Of a stretch of 7,215 nucleotides of DNA, positions 1 through 5,438 are shown piece after piece; position 1 is the stretch's first letter; every line of letters begins with the position of its first letter. The stretch lies in assembly GCA_964469165.1 (NCBI GenBank), contig CAYXXZ010000123.1, positions 1 to 7,215 on the forward strand, given 5' to 3'. The stretch comes from CAYXXZ01 sp964469165 (lineage in GTDB: Bacteria > Pseudomonadota > Gammaproteobacteria > Pseudomonadales > Porticoccaceae). The notes beneath the pieces were generated by a model. That model did not search any database. It was not told the origin of the DNA and worked only from the letters and a program-made list of their open reading frames with translations. Made by a program: the position numbers and the translations under genes.

Positions 1-90
1 GTCAGTTGTCAGTTGTCAGTTGTCAGTTGTCAGTTGTCAGTTGTCAGTTGTCAGTTGTCAGTTGTCAGTTGTCAGTTGTCAGTTGTCAGT
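1..90. repeat. Tandem heptanucleotide array, unit GTCAGTT
   Basis: Twelve perfect copies of GTCAGTT are followed by six bases of a thirteenth copy. The array starts at the first base of the window, so its true length is unknown and may be larger. There are no mismatches between copies, which suggests recent expansion or active homogenisation. It lies outside any supported gene. Copy number could be variable between isolates, but that is inference. Confidence 0.97.
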
Positions 91-139
91 GAGTGTGACT
101 CCCCCCTGATAACTGTCAACTGAAAACTGTGAACTTTTT
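66..139. repeat. Imperfect stem-loop formed by the heptad array and inverted degenerate copies, followed by five T
   Basis: Bases 106-129 are an inverted, degenerate version of the array. Read on the + strand they hold heptads AACTGTC (111), AACTGAA (118) and AACTGTG (125), still in a seven-base period. They pair with 66-89 at 21 of 24 positions, leaving a 16-base loop (90-105). A T run follows at 135-139. The shape resembles a rho-independent terminator for a gene to the left of the window, but the stem is long and not especially GC-rich, so a repeat-derived cruciform is equally likely. Confidence 0.7.
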
Positions 140-226
140 ATGGCACAAACTGCCCCCATCATGTCACAAAATGCCCCTGCCCGCCAGAATCAGGCTTGCT
201 AGTCTCTGTCCTGTAAAAACACCGTT

Positions 227-230
227 GGAG
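227..230 (+). promoter_or_regulatory. Ribosome binding site GGAG that decides the start of the first gene
   Basis: GGAG lies nine bases before the ATG at 240. The longest reading frame could begin with GTG at 129, but that codon sits inside the repeat-derived stem, and the extra 37 residues do not look like the family N-terminus. An ATG at 171 has no comparable site. I therefore place the start at 240. Confidence 0.6.
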
Positions 231-239
231 CACGTTTTC

Positions 240-1070
240 ATGCTCAGTAGAAAACCCGATTTGGCCGTCGAACAGAGCCCTCTGATCTGGTCGCGTACTC
301 CCGAATTTTCCCTGACCTACAATGGCTATTCGGTAGCTATCCCCTATGTGGAGTACTACCTCAACGATGTCATTTTCGCGGTCAGAAAGAAAATCGCCGA
401 TGAGCATCCACAATTGTGCGCCGAACTGGATATCTTTCTCCGCCAGGAAGCGGTGCATTCGCAACTCCATAAGCGTTTCAACAAGCACATGTTCGACAAC
501 GGTCACACCGCCCTCGGCCCTTTGGTGGAACGCCTCGGTGCGCAACTGAAAGAGCAGCGCAACTCTCGCTCCCTGGCATTCAATGTCGCCTACTGCGCAG
601 GCTTCGAAAGTATCGCCACCTACGCGGCCAAATACCTGTACGAGCGCTGCAACGAGCTTTTTGAAGACGCCGCGCCGGGCGGAGCCAACCTGCTTTTATG
701 GCATGTGGCGGAAGAATTCGAGCACCGCAGCGTGTGTCACGATGCGTTCATGGCCATCTCCGGCAGTTATCGGATTCGCATCCGGGGTCTGCTGCACGCC
801 TTCTTTCACGTTGGCGGCACCTTCATGGCCGCGGAACGCATCGTGCTGGCGGAATATCACAAAGGACTTTCGAGCCGGGAGAAGCGTCTCTCCCTGCGTC
901 GCTCCCGCAAATTGTTCTGGCGCCAATTGTGCTATGTGGCACCGCGCATGCTGGTGATTCTGCTGCCTGGATACGATCCGGCGCGCTTGCAGATGCCCGC
1001 CAACATCGCCAGAGCCCTGCAGTTTTTCGAATCACCGGCCGCCATCGACGAGCGCGTGCCGTTATCCTGA
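240..1070 (+). CDS. Predicted metal-dependent hydrolase, PF10118-type ferritin-like helical protein
   Basis: The 276-residue product matches what I know of the PF10118 'predicted metal-dependent hydrolase' family, whose reaction is not established. It is mostly helical and carries carboxylate/histidine pairs of a ferritin-like di-metal site: E39 in IPYVEYY, E70-x-x-H73 in RQEAVHS (with H77), E123 in GFESIATYAA, and E159-x-x-H162 in EEFEHRS. The C-terminal LLPGYDP is also family-like. No signal peptide is visible, so it is probably cytosolic or membrane-associated. Only 32 bases separate it from the next gene, which suggests co-transcription. Members of this family commonly sit among oxygenases and lipid-handling genes; here the neighbours are an epoxide-hydrolase-like protein and, further on, a Rieske oxygenase. 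Despite the family name, an oxidative role at a di-iron centre is plausible. Start at 240 is chosen on its GGAG site; 171 and GTG 129 are alternatives. Confidence 0.82.
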   Translation: MLSRKPDLAVEQSPLIWSRTPEFSLTYNGYSVAIPYVEYYLNDVIFAVRKKIADEHPQLCAELDIFLRQEAVHSQLHKRFNKHMFDNGHTALGPLVERLGAQLKEQRNSRSLAFNVAYCAGFESIATYAAKYLYERCNELFEDAAPGGANLLLWHVAEEFEHRSVCHDAFMAISGSYRIRIRGLLHAFFHVGGTFMAAERIVLAEYHKGLSSREKRLSLRRSRKLFWRQLCYVAPRMLVILLPGYDPARLQMPANIARALQFFESPAAIDERVPLS

Positions 1071-1102
1071 CCAACGCCAACCACTGACCAAGAGGAAATG
1101 CA

Positions 1103-1498
1103 ATGAACAACTTGCCCGCAAAAGACGTCGTACTCTCTTTTTTCAAGGACTGGGAAACAGGTTTCACAGCCGCTTTCGAACGCTGGATTCATCCCGAAGG
1201 CACCTGGCAGAACACCGGGCTGCCGGACCAGGTCGGCAAGGATGCCATCCTCGCGTGGCTGGCAAAATACAACGACATCATGGAAATGCCCTACGGGCGC
1301 GTGGAAATGCTCAGCCTCGCCTGCGACGGTGACAACAAGGTACTCACCGAGCGCATAGACCACTTGTGGAACGACGACGACAAACGCCACAGCGCCAAAA
1401 TCATGGGGACGTTCGAAATTCAGGACGGCTTGATCATTCGCTATTCCGATTACTTCGATGCCAGCCAGTTCAATGCGGAAGCCTTTCTCGGCCAGTGA
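1103..1498 (+). CDS. Limonene-1,2-epoxide hydrolase-like protein (SnoaL/NTF2 fold)
   Basis: A 131-residue protein of the limonene-1,2-epoxide hydrolase family, which opens epoxides by direct water attack inside a cone-shaped NTF2-like fold. Against the Rhodococcus enzyme as I recall it, the catalytic Arg-Asp pair R99/D101 corresponds to R84/D86 in TERID, and D132 corresponds to D116 in YSDYFD. The water-positioning N55 corresponds to N37 in WQNTGLP. The partner Tyr53 is replaced by W35, which is unusual. The segment GTFEIQDGLI before the DYFD motif is also typical. It is slightly shorter than the Rhodococcus enzyme because it lacks the N-terminal extension. An AGGA site six bases upstream supports the ATG. 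It follows the PF10118 gene closely, so both are probably on one message. The substrate cannot be named; related actinobacterial proteins act on sterol or fatty epoxides. A non-catalytic SnoaL-like role is possible. Confidence 0.85.
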   Translation: MNNLPAKDVVLSFFKDWETGFTAAFERWIHPEGTWQNTGLPDQVGKDAILAWLAKYNDIMEMPYGRVEMLSLACDGDNKVLTERIDHLWNDDDKRHSAKIMGTFEIQDGLIIRYSDYFDASQFNAEAFLGQ

Positions 1499-1600
1499 CG
1501 TCTGAGTCGGACATTTGGGCTACGGACTGTGGCTGTGGTTATGCTCTAAGCGCTAAGTAGTGCCTGTTCATAACCTCTCGATCCAGCATTGTTTGCCCGG

Positions 1601-1767
1601 GCTTCACGCTACACGTAACCACCGAGGCAACCCCATGGCAGATGCACTATCCGTACCCTTGTAAGGAGCCTGCCTGCAGGCGACCGCTGTCGTGCGTCCC
1701 GATGATTGTGTCGCCTGCAGGCAGGCTCCTACAGGCAAGCTCCTACGTGCAACGTGTAACGTGAAGC
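1601..1767. repeat. Heptad inverted repeat flanking the REP pair
   Basis: Arm 1601-1616 is the reverse complement of 1752-1767 with one mismatch in 16 bases. The right side shows clear seven-base units of form ACGTGNA at 1745, 1752 and 1759. The REP pair sits between the arms, so the whole region can fold as a nested cruciform. The seven-base register continues leftward into the REP tail: GCTCCTA occurs at 1725 and again at 1739, exactly 14 bases apart. Confidence 0.8.
1661..1732. repeat. Convergent pair of REP-type palindromic elements
   Basis: Two copies of a REP-like element face each other. Arms 1664-1684 and 1710-1730 are perfectly complementary over 21 bases with a 25-base spacer. Each copy also has its own hairpin, GCCTGC-CT-GCAGGC, next to a GTAG-like head followed by GAG (the left copy has one extra A in the head). 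This matches the GTAG-headed REP class of Pseudomonas and relatives, which is mobilised by RAYT transposases; the tail CTCCTACAGG looks the same as in pseudomonad REPs from memory. A truncated third tail lies at 1737-1746. The pair may protect or terminate the upstream message. Confidence 0.8.
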
Positions 1768-1797
1768 TCAGAGGCCTCGCAAGACCATGATCGGGCC

Positions 1798-1861
1798 AAG
1801 CTCCAAGTTGAACGCTGGCAGAGCTCAATTCTTGCCGTGCTCCAGCTTAAAGCTTACAGCT
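1798..1861. repeat. Degenerate heptad inverted repeat
   Basis: The left side reads in sevens as AAGCTCC (1798), AAGTTGA (1805) and ACGCTGG (1812). The right side, on the + strand, reads GCTCCAG (1839), CTTAAAG (1846) and CTTACAG (1853). The right side is a diverged reverse complement of the left, with about 14 of 20 positions pairing in the best stretch. It looks like an older member of the same class as the array at 1-139. Confidence 0.45.
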
Positions 1862-1919
1862 CGTACAACCTCACGCAATTGCCTGCGAGCCCATTTCCAT
1901 TCTCCACGCCTTGCAGGGC

Positions 1920-1951
1920 TTTCCATTTTAGTAAAGCTAACGTACTATAAC
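1920..1951 (+). promoter_or_regulatory. Candidate promoter for the DUF1214/sulfotransferase unit
   Basis: TATAAC at 1946-1951 is a fair -10 box in the most AT-rich part of the gap, 74 bases before the ATG at 2026. The only -35-like word, TTTCCA at 1920-1925, is 20 bases away, which is too long for a standard sigma-70 promoter. A near copy, CATAACG, follows at 1961 (compare TATAACG at 1946) and could be a regulator half-site. This is a weak call made mainly on position. Confidence 0.22.
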
Positions 1952-2025
1952 GCAACTAACCATAACGGGCATAAAGCGCCCCAAAGGGTTCACAACGGAC
2001 ACCCAAACCCTTGCGGAAGACCCCC

Positions 2026-3249
2026 ATGACCAGTGACACACTCACCAATCCGCTGCTCGCCCAGGCCTGGGCCACCTACCACAGCACTCTGGACGAAGTG
2101 CGAACCTGGCTCGAGAGCAGTCGCCGCTTTCGCGACACTCCCCAGCATCGGGCAAAGGCCTTCCATACGCTGATGGAATTGCAGGCCATGGCTTACAACT
2201 TCGTCGTCGCGCCGCGCATGCTGCACCCGCGCATCCATTTCAACACCGGCTGGCAGACCAATATGTACACCCTGGGCCAGAACGGCCAGGATTTTCTCTA
2301 CGGTGTCATCTTCGTCGACGGCACCCAGGATTACCTGCTCAAGGGGCGCATGGGCGATCTCGCGCTCATCCTGTTGCAGACTCACAACGGCGTGTTCGGC
2401 GAGGACGGCGTCGACATTACCGGCAATTATGACTGGGCCGATTTCGATATCGGCGCGGATGGCCACTTCGAGGTGATTCTCAGCGCCAAACCCCAGCAAG
2501 GCAACTGGGTGCGCCTGGACCCGGAATCCCGCTATCAATTCATGTTGCTGCGCCGCGCCCTGCCGGACTGGAGCGGCGACAGGGGCGAAATGACGCTGGA
2601 GCGTATCTCGCCGCTGCCCGACACCGCCTACGACCGCGACGAGTTCGATGAAGAGGCCATGGCGGAGCGCATCCTGCGCGCCGCCAGTTTCATCCGCTAC
2701 CTCACCCGCGACTTCACCCTCAACCTGTACGACATGTATTTCACCAATGCCGGGAGCGAAAAAAACCGCCTGGTGCTGCTCCCCGGCACCGTGACATCGC
2801 AGGTGGGCAGCCCGTCTTCCAACTACGCCATGGGCGTGTTCGAGCTGGCGCAGGACGAGGCCCTGCTGATCGAAATGGACACCGTGCCCGATGGCGTCTA
2901 CTGGTCATTTCAACTGGGCGACGTGTGGTCGCGTTCGCTCGAATTCACCAGTCGGCAATCCTCCCTCAACAACCGGGAAGTGACCATCGACAGCGACGGC
3001 ATACTGAGAATCGTCGTCGCCCACAGCGATCCCGGCGTGAACAATTGGCTCGATCCCTGCGGTCGCCAGGAGGGTACGCTGGTATTTCGCAACTACCGTG
3101 CACTGCAACGGCCGGTCCCCGCCTCACGCAAGGTGAAAGTTTCCGAGCTGCCAGCCATCACAGCGCACGCCGCCCCCATCAGCCCCCGGCAGCGCCAGCA
3201 GATGTTGCAGCGGCGCCGCGACGCGCAACTGCGCTGGTACGGCGAATAG
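2026..3249 (+). CDS. DUF1214 domain protein, first of two paralogues
   Basis: The 407-residue product ends in a DUF1214-like region (about 285-362): YWSFQLGDVW near 292-301, then DSDGILRIVV, and DPGVNNWLDPCG around 335-346 with R355. The N-terminal half has its own conserved blocks shared with the paralogue at 5439: ELQAMAYNFVVAPRM (51-65), GNWVRLDPESRYQF (159-172), LYDMYFTNAGSEKNR (234-248) and GSPSSNY (261-267). No biochemical function is established for DUF1214. There is no signal peptide or membrane helix, so it is probably cytosolic. The C-terminal tail is rich in Arg and Gln. The ATG at 2026 has GGAAG at 2015-2019 six bases upstream; an in-frame TTG at 2011 would add five residues and is less likely. 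It is first in a probable operon, 37 bases before the sulfotransferase, which suggests it handles the same substrate or product. That functional link is inference. Confidence 0.85.
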   Translation: MTSDTLTNPLLAQAWATYHSTLDEVRTWLESSRRFRDTPQHRAKAFHTLMELQAMAYNFVVAPRMLHPRIHFNTGWQTNMYTLGQNGQDFLYGVIFVDGTQDYLLKGRMGDLALILLQTHNGVFGEDGVDITGNYDWADFDIGADGHFEVILSAKPQQGNWVRLDPESRYQFMLLRRALPDWSGDRGEMTLERISPLPDTAYDRDEFDEEAMAERILRAASFIRYLTRDFTLNLYDMYFTNAGSEKNRLVLLPGTVTSQVGSPSSNYAMGVFELAQDEALLIEMDTVPDGVYWSFQLGDVWSRSLEFTSRQSSLNNREVTIDSDGILRIVVAHSDPGVNNWLDPCGRQEGTLVFRNYRALQRPVPASRKVKVSELPAITAHAAPISPRQRQQMLQRRRDAQLRWYGE

Positions 3250-3286
3250 CCTCATTCTCATCCGACGTTTTGGAGAAATACCCATA

Positions 3287-4558
3287 ATGAGCACAGACCT
3301 CAATTACCGCATCCGCGAATGGGCGCCCCCTCCCCGCCCCGAGTGGGTGAAACGGATCAACGAAGAAGGCGCCTTCCTGGATCTCAAGGGAGTCGTTCCG
3401 CTCGACGAAAACTCGCTGATCGAGCACGCCAAACGAAATACCGGCCTGTCCGACTTCGGTGCCGACGACTGGTACGAACCCTTTCAGGTGTTCATCAAAT
3501 CCCTCGACGAGGAAGCCGATCTCTCCCTGATGGGACGGCTGATGACCCGCTCCGACATCCTCATGCACCTGGAAGCCCGCCTGAAAATCGAGGATGCCTA
3601 CAAAAAACACCCGGAAATCGCCGACGAGCAGATCAACAATCCCATTTTCATCCTCGGCTCGGGGCGCTCGGGCACCTCGGCCATCCAGAACCTGCTGTCC
3701 TGCGACCCGGACAACGCTACCCCCAAGCACTGGGAAGCGCTGCTGCCCGCGCCGCCCCCTGAAGCCGCTACCTACGAAACCGACCCGCGTATCGACATCG
3801 CCGACAAGCGCATGACACAGTGGAACCGGGTGACACCGGAAATCGAGTCGATGCACGAATTCAACGGGCGCATGCCCACCGAGCTGATCCAGATCGAGAC
3901 CATCAGTTTCCAGAGTTTCGCGTGGCTCGGACTGTACGGTTATTGCCCGTCCTACATCGCCTACATGCACGGCAAGAGCGCGCTGCCCGCCTTCCATTAT
4001 GCCAAGCGAGTACTCAAGCTGTTGCAGTGGAAAAACCCCCGTAAACGCTGGCTGATCAAGTCGCCGGACGCACTGCGTTTTCTGCCCGACCTTTTTCAGG
4101 TCTTTCCCGATCTGCGTCTGCTGTGGATGCACCGCGACCCCATCAAGGCGGTGTCCTCGATGGTCAGTCTGGTGGGCACGCTGTCCTGGATCCGCAGCGA
4201 CAAGGTTCTCGGCGAAGACACGCTCGCGCAGGTCACCAACCCGGCCAACCTGGCGGCAACCCTGCACCAGGCCATCGACTGGATCGAACAGGGCGTCATC
4301 CCGGCAAAACAGATCGCCAACGTTCAGTACCTGGACTTCATCGATGATCCGCTTGCCACCATCGAAGGGCTTTACAAACACCTCGACATCGAACTGACGC
4401 CCACCGCGCTGGCCGCCATGCGGCACTACCTGGACGAGCACCCGCGGGAGCAGCGGCCCGCACACCGTTACAACACCGGCAAGGCGGAGCTGTACGGCGA
4501 GGAGAGAGAACTTTTCGCCCGCTACGAGAATTACTTCGGCGTACATCGGGAAAACTGA
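3287..4558 (+). CDS. PAPS-dependent sulfotransferase family protein (Sulfotransfer_3 type)
   Basis: Sulfotransferases move a sulfonate group from PAPS to a hydroxyl or amine acceptor. The 423-residue protein has the 5'-phosphosulfate loop GSGRSGTS at 124-131 after the strand NPIFIL, and the 3'-phosphate motif RDPIKAVSS at 283-291 (R283, S290). Between them lies RWLIKSPDALRFLPDLF (255-270), typical of the larger bacterial family seen in mycobacteria and hydrophobic-compound degraders. The N-terminal 115 residues form an extra helical region common to that subgroup, containing TGLSDFGADDWYEPF (52-66). No signal peptide or membrane helix is seen, so it should be cytosolic, where PAPS is. GGAG at 3272-3275, eleven bases before the ATG, is slightly distant. 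Gaps of 37 bases on both sides point to one operon. The acceptor is unknown; given the neighbours a lipid, steroid or terpenoid alcohol is a reasonable guess. No PAPS synthesis genes are in view. Confidence 0.92.
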   Translation: MSTDLNYRIREWAPPPRPEWVKRINEEGAFLDLKGVVPLDENSLIEHAKRNTGLSDFGADDWYEPFQVFIKSLDEEADLSLMGRLMTRSDILMHLEARLKIEDAYKKHPEIADEQINNPIFILGSGRSGTSAIQNLLSCDPDNATPKHWEALLPAPPPEAATYETDPRIDIADKRMTQWNRVTPEIESMHEFNGRMPTELIQIETISFQSFAWLGLYGYCPSYIAYMHGKSALPAFHYAKRVLKLLQWKNPRKRWLIKSPDALRFLPDLFQVFPDLRLLWMHRDPIKAVSSMVSLVGTLSWIRSDKVLGEDTLAQVTNPANLAATLHQAIDWIEQGVIPAKQIANVQYLDFIDDPLATIEGLYKHLDIELTPTALAAMRHYLDEHPREQRPAHRYNTGKAELYGEERELFARYENYFGVHREN

Positions 4559-4595
4559 TCACCACGGCAGACCACTACAGATAAGGAGAAAAGCC

Positions 4596-5333
4596 ATGAT
4601 CGAAGAAATTATGAACGCCTACGCGACCAATCCCAGGTTGTGGGTCATATCCGCCATCGCCTTCGCGATCGGCTATATGCAATACATCTACAGCTTTCGC
4701 CTGGTGATCCGCGAGCGCTGCGCGCCCTACCCGGTGTGGATGCACACTTTCTACTTCGCCCACGATTTTACCGGCGCCATCGTGTTTTTCCTGCTCGCCC
4801 AGCAATACGAGTTCTTCTGGTTCTTCACCGCCACCAGCATCGCCCTCGTCATCTGGAACCTGTTCGAGGTCTTCAACCTGTACATGGCGGTCAAGGTCGA
4901 GCGCCAGGAGATCTGGGGCAAGTTCTACGACCAGCCGGTCACCGAGCGTCAGGCGCTGTTGCGTATCCTGGGGCAGATCGTGCTGTTTCTCGCCGTCGTC
5001 AACCTGTTTCGTGAATTCATGGACGACGATGTGATGTTCAAATGGTTCGCCTTCACCAACGTCCTCATGGCGGTGGCGCCCGGCTACCTGTGGAACGAGC
5101 GCAAGAGCCGCCGCGGCACCGCGGTGGGTCTCGCCATCGTCAACCTGGTGTGCGCCATCTACACGTTCCTGCCACCGGGTTACGGCATGTGGACCACCGC
5201 CAGCAGCTATTTCGATCAGCCCTGGTTCTACCTGACCGGCGTGGTGGTGAGCCTGTACGCACTGCGCAATCTGGTGATGCTGCTCAACTATCCGCCGAAA
5301 ACGTCCGTGGATGGCCGCAAGCCGATCTGGTAG
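4596..5333 (+). CDS. Seven-helix integral membrane protein of unknown function
   Basis: The 245-residue protein has about seven hydrophobic helices, near residues 14-36, 48-68, 73-97, 122-140, 148-166, 175-195 and 211-231, with short charged loops. Polar residues sit inside helices: H50, H56 and D57 in MHTFYFAHDFTG, N88 and E91 in WNLFEVFN, and R224/N225 in helix 7. No named family is certain. The size, helix count, an acidic residue in helix 2, and an R-x-S-x-x-G motif before helix 6 (ERKSRRG) recall the Pyr4/PaxB-type membrane terpene cyclases. However, the acidic residue I would expect in the last helix is absent, so this is only a hint. AAGGAG seven bases before the ATG gives the strongest ribosome site in the window. 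It lies 37 bases after the sulfotransferase and is probably co-expressed. Transport, anchoring of partner enzymes, or catalysis inside the membrane are all open. Confidence 0.85.
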   Translation: MIEEIMNAYATNPRLWVISAIAFAIGYMQYIYSFRLVIRERCAPYPVWMHTFYFAHDFTGAIVFFLLAQQYEFFWFFTATSIALVIWNLFEVFNLYMAVKVERQEIWGKFYDQPVTERQALLRILGQIVLFLAVVNLFREFMDDDVMFKWFAFTNVLMAVAPGYLWNERKSRRGTAVGLAIVNLVCAIYTFLPPGYGMWTTASSYFDQPWFYLTGVVVSLYALRNLVMLLNYPPKTSVDGRKPIW

Positions 5334-5354
5334 CGAAGAGCGGGAGATGAGGCA

Positions 5355-5399
5355 ATGGGAGACGGGAGATGGGGCGCTTTCGCATCTCTCGTCTCCCAT
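5355..5399. repeat. Strong intercistronic stem-loop made of inverted heptads
   Basis: Arm 5355-5371 pairs with 5383-5399 over 17 positions, 16 Watson-Crick and one G-U in RNA, around an 11-base loop. The left arm is built of GGGAGAC and GGGAGAT units in a seven-base period. No T run follows, so a classical terminator is unlikely. It lies 39 bases before the start of the second DUF1214 gene and leaves that gene's AAGGAG free. It may set differential expression or message stability within the operon, or be a mobile repeat insertion. Confidence 0.85.
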
Positions 5400-5438
5400 C
5401 AAACATCTTCCCACCCATGCATCAAGGAGATTCACACA

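Larger units (their letters stand above)
1499..2025. other. 527-bp non-coding gap rich in inverted repeats
   Basis: No convincing gene lies here: the short open frames have no family-like content and overlap repeats. The stretch holds a REP pair (1661-1732), heptad inverted repeats flanking it (1601-1616 and 1745-1767), a degenerate heptad inverted repeat (1798-1861), and an AT-richer end (about 1920-1980) that probably contains the promoter of the downstream unit. Bases 1499-1600 show no clear structure. The gap separates the two-gene unit from the DUF1214/sulfotransferase unit and suggests that they are transcribed independently. Confidence 0.75.

Noticed and set aside
1..139. CRISPR array
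   Set aside because: The repeats are seven bases long, contiguous and without unique spacers, so this is a simple tandem repeat.
129..239. GTG start at 129 extending the first gene by 37 residues
   Set aside because: The codon lies inside the repeat-derived stem and has no ribosome site, and the added residues do not look like the family. The ATG at 240 has GGAG nine bases upstream.
1499..1560. Rho-independent terminator directly after the epoxide hydrolase-like gene
   Set aside because: Only the six-base palindrome AGCGCT is present and there is no following T run. The REP pair further on is a better candidate for a transcript end.
1604..2029. Small open frames in the long intergenic gap (1604-1828 minus, 1787-2029 plus)
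   Set aside because: They are built from REP and heptad repeat sequence, have no recognisable domain, and lack convincing ribosome sites.
3179..4546. A 455-codon open frame on the minus strand opposite the sulfotransferase
   Set aside because: It is antisense to a gene with intact PAPS motifs; its composition is that of a shadow frame and no plausible domain is visible.
5355..5438. Upstream in-frame ATG at 5355 for the second DUF1214 gene
   Set aside because: It sits in the first bases of the strong hairpin and lacks a ribosome site. The ATG at 5439 has AAGGAG at good spacing and gives a length close to the paralogue.
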